Positions 19,161-27,424 of a stretch of DNA of 64,000 nt are shown one piece after another; position 1 is the stretch's first letter; every line of letters begins with the position of its first letter. Source of the stretch: Mesorhizobium carmichaelinearum (GTDB taxonomy: Bacteria > Pseudomonadota > Alphaproteobacteria > Rhizobiales > Rhizobiaceae); NCBI RefSeq assembly GCF_900199455.1, contig NZ_FZQR01000013.1:124001-188000 (forward strand), read 5' to 3'. The position numbers and the translations under genes were made by a program. The notes under the pieces are model-generated. The model made no database searches and had not been told where the DNA came from. It worked only from the letters and a program-made list of their open reading frames with translations.

Positions 19161-21122
19161 ATGTCTTGCGATCACGGCCCGTTCGTGCCTTCTTTAGCCA
19201 GCCGTTTGCGCCGCCTGATCAAGGCAACCAGCGGACTTCTCGTGTTTGCCCTGACCGCCAGCCTTTGGCTTGGCGGCGCCGCCAAGGCGCAGGACACCCA
19301 GATCATTTTCCCCGGCTCGATGGCGGTCACCGGATTTTCCGGCACAATCATCCCCAATTTCGACGAAGGCCTGCCGCCCGGGGTCGATCCGGTCGATGAA
19401 ACCTTTATCGACACCACGCGCGCCACCTTGCGCGTTTTCGACGTTTCGCATCTCGGCGGCCCGGCTTCGGGCCAGCTCGTCTTCACGCCGCCGCCTTTCG
19501 AGGTCACGGCCGGCCAGATCGGCCAGGTTTTCGGCGTCACCTATGATGACGGCGTGCGCGATGGTGTTCCATCGGGCATTCCCAACCTTTACGCCGCCGC
19601 CACCTCGCTGCACGGCATCCGCATCGTCACGCCGGACGCCGACAATGACGGCAGGCCGGAGCGTCAACGCCGCGGCACGGCAGGCGCCACCTTCATGGAA
19701 GGCCAGTTCGGCAGCGAAAACGGCGGCGGGCCGGGCACCATCTGGAAGATCGACGGCATCACCGGCCAGGTCGCCAAATTCGCCGACATCGACACCAACA
19801 GCGGCCCCGGCATCGGCAATCTCACCTTCGATCCCAACCACCGCCAGTTCTTCGCCTCCGACCTCGACACCGGCCTGATCCACCGCATCGGCGCCGACGG
19901 CAGACTGATCGACACGTTCGACCATGGTGTCGCCGGGCGTCCGGCGCATGGCCTGACTCCCGTCGCCGACGATGGCGCGGTGATGGACATACAGGGTGCC
20001 GCCTTCGACACGGAAGATCCCGAGACCTGGGGCTACACCCAGGACGAGCGCCGCGTCTGGGCCGTCTCCTATCATGGCGGCCGGCTCTATTATTCGGTCG
20101 GCGAAAAGTCGGAAATCTGGTCGGTGGGCATTGCCCGCGACGGCAGCTTTGCCGGCGACCCGCGCTGGGAGCTGACGGTCAAGGCTGACAAGGACTACGC
20201 CGTCACCGACATTGCCTTCGACAACAGCGGCTTCATGTACCTCGCCCAGCGCGGCCCGGTCGAAAACCGCTACGATTACAGCCGCTTCGCCGATTCCGGC
20301 AAGGGCGAAGCCATCCGCTATTGGCGCGAAAACCCAGACGATCCGGCGACGGGATCGGTCTGGGTGGAAGTGCCGCAGGAATATGCGGTCGGTTTCCCGC
20401 AAGGCAACCGGCAGTCGGCCGGCGGTCTCGACCTGCAATATGGCTATGATGCCGACGGCAATCTCGACACTTCGGTGTGTACCCAGACGCTGGTCAACAC
20501 CGGCGACAAATTGCGCGACAATCCAACGCTTGCCGAGCAGCTCGCCGCTGGCGGCCCGCTCGCCGTGCATGGCGTGCAGATCACGCCAAAGGACCTGGTC
20601 AAGCCGGCCAATGTGCCGCCCTTCGGCTCCTGGTTCGTCGATTTCGACGGCTATTTCGAGGATCCCGAAGTGGAAGGCCATGTCGGCGACGTCGCCGTCT
20701 GGCATCCCTGCGAGGGCCGTGCCGGCTATTATGAAGAAATCCCGGGCGGCTATCTGCCTCCCTTCTACCCGCCGGACTTCCCACCGCCCGGCAATCTGCC
20801 TCCCTGTCTCGATGTCGAGGACGTCCAGTATTACTGCACGCCCTCGGGCCTCGAGGCCGATCTCTATCTCCATGACCATGCCGGCTTCGGCGGCGATTCG
20901 ATCAAGGCCCAGTCCAGGACGCCAGGCGTCGGGGTGACGTCACCCATGTCGCATGCGCCCGGCGCGCCGTACACGATCAACATCACCGGCCACTATCCGG
21001 GCGACAGAGTGGATGTTGGACTTTGCTTCTACAGGAAGTCCGACAAGGACAAGGGTGGCTACTACCCTTGCTGCAAGATGACCTTGCCGCTCCGCACCCC
21101 AGCCGTCAGCTGCGAACGTTGA
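19161..21122 (+). CDS. Secreted propeller-like protein with C-terminal Cys module
   Basis: A 653-residue protein from ATG 19161, set by a GGGGGGAG site. The N-terminus is a signal peptide: basic SRLRRLIK, hydrophobic GLLVFALTASLWLGG, then AKAQ. The mature part (about 40-520) has repeated motifs such as GTIWKIDGITGQVAKFADID, NLTFDPNHRQFFASDLDTG and VWAVSYHGGRLYYSVGEKSE, typical of beta-propeller proteins. A Pro-rich hinge (PPFYPPDFPPPGNLPP) precedes a Cys-rich module at 549-653, beginning CLDVEDVQYYC and containing PGDRVDVGLC and PCCKMTLP. That module recurs in the next gene. It is probably exported and surface-associated. I do not recognise a named family. Confidence 0.78.
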   Translation: MSCDHGPFVPSLASRLRRLIKATSGLLVFALTASLWLGGAAKAQDTQIIFPGSMAVTGFSGTIIPNFDEGLPPGVDPVDETFIDTTRATLRVFDVSHLGGPASGQLVFTPPPFEVTAGQIGQVFGVTYDDGVRDGVPSGIPNLYAAATSLHGIRIVTPDADNDGRPERQRRGTAGATFMEGQFGSENGGGPGTIWKIDGITGQVAKFADIDTNSGPGIGNLTFDPNHRQFFASDLDTGLIHRIGADGRLIDTFDHGVAGRPAHGLTPVADDGAVMDIQGAAFDTEDPETWGYTQDERRVWAVSYHGGRLYYSVGEKSEIWSVGIARDGSFAGDPRWELTVKADKDYAVTDIAFDNSGFMYLAQRGPVENRYDYSRFADSGKGEAIRYWRENPDDPATGSVWVEVPQEYAVGFPQGNRQSAGGLDLQYGYDADGNLDTSVCTQTLVNTGDKLRDNPTLAEQLAAGGPLAVHGVQITPKDLVKPANVPPFGSWFVDFDGYFEDPEVEGHVGDVAVWHPCEGRAGYYEEIPGGYLPPFYPPDFPPPGNLPPCLDVEDVQYYCTPSGLEADLYLHDHAGFGGDSIKAQSRTPGVGVTSPMSHAPGAPYTINITGHYPGDRVDVGLCFYRKSDKDKGGYYPCCKMTLPLRTPAVSCER

Positions 21123-21132
21123 GGAGGGGAAG

Positions 21133-24100
21133 ATGAACAATCTCGCACTCTCCCCGCTTGGCGTCGCCAACAACGCAACCGTCATGGAGACGATCATGAA
21201 ACCCCTGTCATACGCCAGGCGCGGCGCGCGCTGGCTGATGGCGGCCGGTATCGCGGTCGCCATGTTCACCCCTCTTGCAAGCCATGCGGAAGACGCCGCT
21301 CCGATCACCCCGGAACTGAGGCTCGACCTCGACAATTCTCGCGTCGTCAATCCGCGGCCGGAACGGGTGGTCCCCTTCTTCACCAAAAGAGGCACCCAGA
21401 GAGGCTGCGACTATGTCGTCTACTCCCTGAGCTTCGGCCTGCGCGGGGATCCGCAGGGCTTTGCCGATCCGGGCCTGGTGGCGCTGCTGAAGAAACTCAA
21501 GATCGAGTTCAAGGACCAGCTTCCGCACGGCCTTTCGATCGTCAACGTCAATGTGTCCGGCGACGGCACGGAAGCCTCCGGCGGACCACTGCCGGGCGCG
21601 ACGATCAGCAATTCGGCGGGTCCCAACGATACCGCCACGGTGTCCGATTTCCGGCTCTCAGCCGCTGATCTCGACGGCGCGGGTGCCGCCAATGAACGCG
21701 TCATCAATTTCCAGATCGCGGCCAAGATCGACCATGCGGCGTTTCCCGCGCCGACGATCATCGACAATCAGGGCCTGATCAAGGTGAGCAACGAAGCCGG
21801 CACCGGGACCATCATCCCGTCGCAGGATCCGAGCAAGCCCGACGACGGCGACTACAAGACCGGCGTGAAGACCTCGATCAAGATCGATGTCACCAAGTGC
21901 GAACCGCCGCCACCACCTCCCGGCAAGGAATGCTTCAAGGTGGAACGCGGCACGGTCGATTGCGTGCCCGGCGGCGGCGCCTTCATCTACCACATGCCGG
22001 TCGGCCCGGAGATGGGCGGCAAGTGGGTGCAGGTGTCGACCACCACGCCGGGCATCACCATCATCCCAGACACTCAGCTGGTGCCTCCGGGCGGCGGTGT
22101 GCTCAACTGGAAGATCGTCGGCGCATCGCCCGGCGACGTCATCCACCTCATCGTCACCGGCATCGAGACCTATGCCGGGCCGAAGGAAGGCTGGGGCCTG
22201 TGCTGCACGCAGACCATCGACATCGTCATCCCGCGTGACCAGCGCTGCCCGCCCAAGGACAAGGAGCCGGACCTCAAGGTCGAGAAACGCGCCGATGTCG
22301 CGCGCTGCACCATGGCCGGCGGCTGCGACTTCACCATCAGGGTCACCAATGTCGGCACCGCGCCCTACAACGGCAAGATCGTGCTCGACGAGGTGACGCT
22401 GCCGGCCGGCTCGACGTTGAGTTCAGGGCCCAATCCGCCCTGGGTCTGCGTGCCCGGCACCACCCCGATGACATGCACCTTTCCGGTGACCACGCTCAAT
22501 CCGGGGGCTTTTGTCGACCTCAAGCTCGGCTTCAAGCCGGCAGGGGGCTGGCAAGGCAAGGTGTTGCGCAACTGTGCCACCTACAATTATGCCGCCAGCG
22601 GCAAGCTGTTGTTCGGCAGCCAGTCGAACGACCGTGGCTGCGCCTCGATCCCGATCTGCCGCCGTGGCGATCGTGACCGCGACTGCCAGCCGCCGGTCGA
22701 AAAGAAGGTCGACCTGATCCTGAAGAAGCGGGCCCGTACCGAAATCTGCACGGCCGACGGCGTCTGCTACTTCGTGATCGACATCATCAACAACGGCACA
22801 TCGACCTATAACGGGCCGTTGACGGTGATCGACAACTATCCTGGCGGCGCCCCGGCCTCCTCGACCTTCGGCCCGAGCCCGCCCTGGACATGCGGACCGA
22901 ACGGCCCCGGCCAGTTCCGCTGCGACAATGCAGGCATCTCGCTGCCTGCGGGCGCCTCGACACCGATCTTCGTCAAGGCGGTCATGCCGGCCGGCTATCA
23001 GTCGGACACAGTCGAGAACTGCGCCGCGGTGAAGCCCATCCCCGGTGAGGTCGACCTCACCAACAACAAGGCCTGCGCCAAGGAACGCATCCGTCGTCCC
23101 AATGGCGGCCAGCCTGGCCTGCGCATCACCAAGGTGTGCAACGGCTCGCTGGCCGGTGCCGCGGTCGTCTCTTGCCGCATCACCGTCTCCAACGCCGGCA
23201 CGGCAGCCCCCACCGGTCCGGTGCGGGTCAACGATGCCGCCACGCTGGTATCGGGCGGCGCGCCCGTCCAGATCCAGACCGTCACCCCCGACGGCGCGGA
23301 ATGGGCGTGCGGACCGGTTCCGGCCAACACGCTGTCGTGCCAGATTCCGGGTGCCGTCATGACGCCTGGAACCAGCCGCCACTTCGACGTGACGGTGTCG
23401 GCCAATGGCGAGTTCGAGAACTGCGCGCGCGGCTCCTATGGGCCGGCGCAAGGCGACGACATCGTCTATCCGATCGGCCAGGCCTGCGCCAAGGGCGGCG
23501 GCTCTTCGACCATCCGTGTCGAAAAGACCGGCGACCGCGAATGCCGGCTCGGCCAGCCCTGCTCGTTCGACATCACCATCACCAATGACGGGACGAGCCC
23601 CTTCTCCGGCCCGGTTCGCATCGGTGATGCGATCGGCGTGGAAGGTCTCGGCCGGCTGGACGGCGTTGCGATCACCTCGATCGACCCGCCCTTCGGCTGC
23701 TCGCCCGAACCGGCAACCTTGCCTCTGTCCTGCATCGCCAACCTGACGCTCGGTGCCGGCGAAAGCCAGTCGCATCACGTCACCGTGGTCATTCCCGACG
23801 ACGGGCGTCTGGCCAATCTGCAGGGCAACGTCAATGGCCAGAACTGCGTTGGCGTCCTGTCTCCCGACACGCGGGTGCAGGGCGGCGGCGACGTGCTGGG
23901 CGGCGACCAGACCAACGTGCAGGGCGATCGCGGCAAGGCCTATGCGTGCCACCCCTTCATCATCACCCATGAGGTGAAGAACCAGTGCTCGCCGGGCTTC
24001 GTCATGAACGACGCCGGCCGCTGCGTCTGCCCGGAAGGCACCACCTTCCGCAACGGCCAGTGCACCGGCGGCGGCACCAACATCCTGCCGACGCCACCAC

Positions 24101-25104
24101 CGCCGCCGAAGCGCTGCGTGCTGCTCGAAGGCCAGATCCGCACCGAGGACGGGCGCTGCATCTGCCCGCGCGGCACGGAGCTGGAGAACGGCGCCTGCGT
24201 CAAGACCTCCAAACCAGGCTGCACCATACCCGGTTCGGTCCCGACTTCGGACGGCAATGGCTGCTACTGCCCTGACGGCACGCATCTCGACAGGCAAGCC
24301 AATGCGTGTGTGAGGGACAGACCGAAGCCTGAGCAGTGCACCATCCGTGGCCAGGTCCACAACGGCGATGGCGATTGTGTCTGCCCGCAAGGAACCGAGG
24401 TGCGCAATGGCGCCTGCCGACCGATCCGGCCGAAGCCTGACCAGTGCACCATCCGCGGCCAGGTGCACGATGCCAATGGCGATTGCGTCTGTCCGCAAGG
24501 GACCGAGGTGCGCAATGGCGCCTGCCGACCGATCCGGCCGAAGCCTGACCAGTGCCGCATCCCTGGCCAGATCCGCAATGCCGATGGCGATTGCGTCTGT
24601 CCGCAAGGGACCGAGGTGCGCAATGGCGCCTGCCGACCGGTCCGGCCGAAGCCTGACCAGTGCACCATCCGCGGCCAGGTGCACGATGCCAATGGCGATT
24701 GCGTCTGCCCGCGTGGGACCGAGGTGATCGACGGGGCATGCCGGCGCAAGCAGCCGCAGCTGGAGCAGTGCGACATACGCGGCCAGGTCCACAACAAGCG
24801 CGGCGATTGCGTCTGTCCGCGTGGGACCGAGGTTATCGACGGCGCGTGCCGCAAGCCCAGGCAACAGACGGAATGCGCACCGGGCTCGCAGATGGTCAAC
24901 GGCCAGTGCCAGCCGATCTTCAGGCGGCGCTGCCCGGAAGGCACGATTGGGCGCTATCCCAACTGCCGGCCGATACGCGGGCAGCCGTCGCTGGATATCA
25001 ATCCGGGCCTGCTGCTGCAGCAGGTCCTGCCACGGCGCGCACCGCAGGTCGAACAGCAGCAGGATCCGACACCAAACAGGATCCTGAAACTTCAGCAGCA
25101 GTAA
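21133..25104 (+). CDS. Large secreted DUF11 / Cys-rich repeat protein
   Basis: 1323 residues. ATG 21133 follows GAGGAGGGGAAG directly after the upstream stop; an internal ATG at 21196 gives a tidier signal peptide (ARRGARWLMAAGIAVAMF...ASHA). Parts in order: a unique N-terminal domain (about 55-260); a Pro hinge; a Cys module (267-372, starting CFKVERGTVDC, with CC at 357-358); and four DUF11-like beta-sandwich repeats near 378, 526, 661 and 791, each with a motif like VTNVGTAPYNG. A Cys-rich tail from about 952 has at least eight units of C-x(10-13)-C-x-C-P-x-G-T, five of them 36-residue repeats. A Gln-rich end follows. The role is unknown; the parts suggest a surface or matrix protein stabilised by disulfides. 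Confidence 0.8.
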   Translation: MNNLALSPLGVANNATVMETIMKPLSYARRGARWLMAAGIAVAMFTPLASHAEDAAPITPELRLDLDNSRVVNPRPERVVPFFTKRGTQRGCDYVVYSLSFGLRGDPQGFADPGLVALLKKLKIEFKDQLPHGLSIVNVNVSGDGTEASGGPLPGATISNSAGPNDTATVSDFRLSAADLDGAGAANERVINFQIAAKIDHAAFPAPTIIDNQGLIKVSNEAGTGTIIPSQDPSKPDDGDYKTGVKTSIKIDVTKCEPPPPPPGKECFKVERGTVDCVPGGGAFIYHMPVGPEMGGKWVQVSTTTPGITIIPDTQLVPPGGGVLNWKIVGASPGDVIHLIVTGIETYAGPKEGWGLCCTQTIDIVIPRDQRCPPKDKEPDLKVEKRADVARCTMAGGCDFTIRVTNVGTAPYNGKIVLDEVTLPAGSTLSSGPNPPWVCVPGTTPMTCTFPVTTLNPGAFVDLKLGFKPAGGWQGKVLRNCATYNYAASGKLLFGSQSNDRGCASIPICRRGDRDRDCQPPVEKKVDLILKKRARTEICTADGVCYFVIDIINNGTSTYNGPLTVIDNYPGGAPASSTFGPSPPWTCGPNGPGQFRCDNAGISLPAGASTPIFVKAVMPAGYQSDTVENCAAVKPIPGEVDLTNNKACAKERIRRPNGGQPGLRITKVCNGSLAGAAVVSCRITVSNAGTAAPTGPVRVNDAATLVSGGAPVQIQTVTPDGAEWACGPVPANTLSCQIPGAVMTPGTSRHFDVTVSANGEFENCARGSYGPAQGDDIVYPIGQACAKGGGSSTIRVEKTGDRECRLGQPCSFDITITNDGTSPFSGPVRIGDAIGVEGLGRLDGVAITSIDPPFGCSPEPATLPLSCIANLTLGAGESQSHHVTVVIPDDGRLANLQGNVNGQNCVGVLSPDTRVQGGGDVLGGDQTNVQGDRGKAYACHPFIITHEVKNQCSPGFVMNDAGRCVCPEGTTFRNGQCTGGGTNILPTPPPPPKRCVLLEGQIRTEDGRCICPRGTELENGACVKTSKPGCTIPGSVPTSDGNGCYCPDGTHLDRQANACVRDRPKPEQCTIRGQVHNGDGDCVCPQGTEVRNGACRPIRPKPDQCTIRGQVHDANGDCVCPQGTEVRNGACRPIRPKPDQCRIPGQIRNADGDCVCPQGTEVRNGACRPVRPKPDQCTIRGQVHDANGDCVCPRGTEVIDGACRRKQPQLEQCDIRGQVHNKRGDCVCPRGTEVIDGACRKPRQQTECAPGSQMVNGQCQPIFRRRCPEGTIGRYPNCRPIRGQPSLDINPGLLLQQVLPRRAPQVEQQQDPTPNRILKLQQQ
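24325..24864 (+). repeat. 108-bp tandem coding repeat, five copies
   Basis: Copies begin at 24325, 24433, 24541, 24649 and 24757, exactly 108 bp apart. Each encodes 36 residues of the form KPDQC-x12-C-x-CPxGTE-x7-C. Copies 1 to 4 are nearly identical at DNA level, and copy 5 is more diverged. The four cysteines per unit follow C-x12-C-x-C-x10-C. Such in-frame repeats can gain or lose units without breaking the gene. Confidence 0.92.
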
Positions 25105-25130
25105 CCATTCTGCTCAACGCCAGGTCAAAA

Positions 25131-25157
25131 CCCGCCGGAGCAATCCGGCGGGTTTTT
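25131..25157 (+). terminator. Rho-independent terminator after the secreted-protein pair
   Basis: CCCGCCGGA-GCAA-TCCGGCGGG forms a perfect 9-bp stem followed by TTTTT. It starts 27 bp past the stop of the large secreted protein and separates that transcript from rpe. Confidence 0.93.
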
Positions 25158-25324
25158 CTTCATGGCCCGTGGCAAGCGGGAATTGGTTACAACACGATCG
25201 GGATGCCACAACGCCACCCAAGCCTGGCAGCCGTCGTGTGTGTTCACCCTCGACAAGTTATCCGCCGCGCATTAGGCAGTCGATCCGGAGTGACCGCAAA
25301 AAAGGCGCTTGGAGAGGCCGCACG

Positions 25325-26002
25325 ATGAGCAAAAAGACCCTGATCGCACCGTCGGTGCTGGCTTCGGACTTTTCGAAGCTCGGCGACGAGGTCGAAGCCG
25401 TCGCGGCCGCCGGCGCCGACTGGATACATCTCGATGTCATGGATGGCCATTTCGTCCCCAACATCACCTTCGGCCCGCCGGTGATCAAGGCGATCCGCAA
25501 CCGCACCAAGGCTTTCTTCGACTGCCATCTGATGATTGCGCCGGCCGATCCCTATCTCGCCGCCTTCGCCGAGGCCGGCTGTGACGGCATGACGGTGCAT
25601 GCGGAGGCCGGGCCGCATCTCGACCGCTCGCTGCAGACCATCAGGAACCTCGGCAAGAAGGCCGGCGTGGCGCTCAATCCGGCGACGCCTGAAGCGATGA
25701 TCGAATATGTGCTCGACCGGCTCGACCTGATCCTGATCATGACCGTCAACCCAGGGTTCGGCGGCCAGGCCTTCATCCCGGGGATCGTCGACAAGGTGAG
25801 AAGGGTCAAGGCGCTGATCGGCGACCGGCCGATCCGCATCGAGATCGACGGCGGCGTTTCGCCGGAAACAGCCCCCCTGGTCACATCAGCCGGCGCCGAT
25901 GTGTTGGTGGCCGGTGCCGCGATCTTCAAGGGCGGCAGCGTCGAAGCTTACCGCGCCAACATCGAGGCGATCAGGACCGCCGCCGACAAGGCCGCCGGTT
26001 AG
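25325..26002 (+). CDS. rpe: Ribulose-phosphate 3-epimerase
   Basis: A 225-residue TIM-barrel enzyme that interconverts ribulose 5-phosphate and xylulose 5-phosphate in the pentose phosphate and Calvin pathways. Family signatures include APSVLASDFSKLGDEV, HLDVMDGHFVPNITFGP (metal and catalytic Asp), CHLMI, MTVNPGFGGQ and IEIDGGV. ATG 25325 is chosen over the longer frame because GGAGAGG lies seven bases upstream and the family begins here. It stands alone between a terminator and a repeat-rich spacer. Confidence 0.97.
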   Translation: MSKKTLIAPSVLASDFSKLGDEVEAVAAAGADWIHLDVMDGHFVPNITFGPPVIKAIRNRTKAFFDCHLMIAPADPYLAAFAEAGCDGMTVHAEAGPHLDRSLQTIRNLGKKAGVALNPATPEAMIEYVLDRLDLILIMTVNPGFGGQAFIPGIVDKVRRVKALIGDRPIRIEIDGGVSPETAPLVTSAGADVLVAGAAIFKGGSVEAYRANIEAIRTAADKAAG

Positions 26003-26060
26003 AGCAATTCCAGGAAAAGTGTGAACGGTTTTCCGTCCGGAAATTGCGTCAAAACAAAGA

Positions 26061-26105
26061 GTTAGAGCGGTTCGCCGTTTCCATGAAACGGTGAAACGCT
26101 CTAAC
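26061..26105. repeat. Palindromic intergenic repeat downstream of rpe
   Basis: GTTAGAGCG (26061-26069) pairs with CGCTCTAAC (26097-26105), and inside it CCGTTTC pairs with GAAACGG across cat. The preceding 60 bp (from about 26003) resembles a sequence often found next to this palindrome in Mesorhizobium, by recall. It may serve as the 3' end of the rpe transcript. Confidence 0.7.
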
Positions 26106-26174
26106 GCGCCACGTTCCATCCCGCTTCAAATCCAAACGGTTGGCTAAGGTTCTTATGCGGACATGACCCTTTGG

Positions 26175-26229
26175 GGTCGGTTCGCCCGAATCAGTCTCGC
26201 CCAAGAGGTCTAATTCGGGTGAACCGACC
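26175..26229. repeat. 17-bp-arm inverted repeat in the rpe-matR spacer
   Basis: GGTCGGTTCGCCCGAAT (26175-26191) and its complement at 26213-26229 match at 16 of 17 positions, with a 21-base loop that has weak inner pairing. No T tract follows on either strand. The remainder of the roughly 500-bp spacer (26003-26502) holds the rpe repeat and the matR promoter; I see no gene in it. Confidence 0.8.
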
Positions 26230-26406
26230 GGTGTCTTTGCGCGCGACAGAAAAGATGCTCGCATGGGCACACAGGAAATAGATGATCATGCGTGCATACA
26301 AAACATGTTAAGTTTCTACTGGTTGTAGAGATGCGCGATTTTCCACGCTCAGATGCAGATCGGGGTATATTCCTTTGTGCTTAAGTACAATAACGCCATC
26401 TTCTGC

Positions 26407-26439
26407 TTGAGCCCCTTGACGCAAGCACTGTATGATACA
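26407..26439 (+). promoter_or_regulatory. matR promoter with overlapping GntR operator
   Basis: TTGAGC (26407) and TATGAT (26431) are 18 bp apart. TGTATGATACA at 26429-26439 is a perfect palindrome around G and overlaps the -10 box. This is the form bound by FadR-type GntR proteins, including MatR-like regulators. The arrangement suggests autorepression. A leader of about 60 nt leads to the TTG start. Confidence 0.55.
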
Positions 26440-26502
26440 TGTACGGAAGGAATCGTTTCGGACTCGAATTGCCCGGAGAAAAATGGGGACAAGGAGTCGA
26501 TT

Positions 26503-27246
26503 TTGACATACGGAGCTGCCAACCTGAACGACGACGGCACGGGATCCAAGAGCACGCTTGCCAGTACGGTCTATCACCAATTGCGGGATGATCTTCTCGG
26601 CGGCGCTCTTGAAACCGAAAGCAAACTGCGGGTCGAGTGGGTTGTTTCCAAGTATGGCGCCGGTGCTTCCCCGGTTCGTGAAGCCCTTAACCGCCTTGCC
26701 TCCGAAGGACTTCTTGGTCGTCATGACCAGCGTGGCTTTTTCATCATGCCGGTTAGTGCGACGGAGCTCGAGGAGCTGACGCGCACCCGCTGCTGGCTCG
26801 AGGAGCGGGCGCTTCGCGAATCCATTGCCCACCGCACCGCCGAATGGGAAGAACAGCTGGTGCTGGCGTTGCACCGCCTGGGCCGCGCCTCACGTCTTTC
26901 GCCGCAAAATGCCTCGTCGCTCGATCCGGATTGGGAGAAATTGCACCGCACCTTCCATCGGGTGCTGATTTCGGCCTGCCGGTCGCACTGGCTCGTGGGT
27001 TTCTGCGACCAGCTTTCCGATCACGCCTATCGCTACCGGCAAATGGCCAATGACGGCGAAAGCGTCCAGCGCGACGATTTCGGCGAACATCGGCTGATCG
27101 CCGAATGCGCGCTGGACGGCAATGCCGACGGCGCCGTCCAGGCCTTGATCGATCACTACCAGCTGACCGCGTCCATGTGCATGGAACGCTTCAAGCAGGG
27201 CGAAATCGCAAAAGCCGCCGCCCCGGCCGAACGCGTCCGGCGCTAA
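26503..27246 (+). CDS. matR: GntR-family regulator (FCD), probable malonate regulator MatR
   Basis: 247 residues from TTG 26503, which is preceded by AAGGAG at a spacing of six; the frame stays open upstream to 26353 but without a ribosome site. The winged HTH (about 15-85) contains STVYHQLRDDLLGGALETES, SKYGAGASPVREALNRLASE and GLLGRHDQRGFFI. An FCD domain follows with the metal-type motif DWEKLHRTFHRVLIS and later EHRLIAECALDGN. It lies 178 bp upstream of matB on the same strand. In Rhizobium the MatR regulator of malonate genes belongs to this family and has the same neighbour. The effector is presumably malonate or malonyl-CoA. Confidence 0.8.
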   Translation: MTYGAANLNDDGTGSKSTLASTVYHQLRDDLLGGALETESKLRVEWVVSKYGAGASPVREALNRLASEGLLGRHDQRGFFIMPVSATELEELTRTRCWLEERALRESIAHRTAEWEEQLVLALHRLGRASRLSPQNASSLDPDWEKLHRTFHRVLISACRSHWLVGFCDQLSDHAYRYRQMANDGESVQRDDFGEHRLIAECALDGNADGAVQALIDHYQLTASMCMERFKQGEIAKAAAPAERVRR

Positions 27247-27424
27247 CGATCACTTCCTTTGGCGAGCCTTGCCGTCGTCGTTCGCGACCTTTCGGCCGAC
27301 GTGACGCGTTGGACCGCCATATCCAGTCTTGACGGCATGGCTGGGAAACGCGAACGCTTCGCCGCCAAACATGCCGCTCGAAGCGCATGCTAAGCCTGCC
27401 GTTCCGCCACCCAGGGAAGACTTC

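Noticed and set aside
22423..24864. Long open frame (813 codons) on the minus strand opposite the large secreted protein gene
   Set aside because: High-GC third-position bias opens antisense frames. It has repeated low-complexity residues that mirror the sense repeats, no ribosome site and no family features.
24325..24864. Possible CRISPR array
   Set aside because: The 108-bp repeats are direct, contiguous and in frame in a Cys-rich coding region, with no spacers.
26353..26502. Extended N-terminus of MatR
   Set aside because: The extra 50 residues are poorly GntR-like, have no Shine-Dalgarno and cover the promoter and operator.
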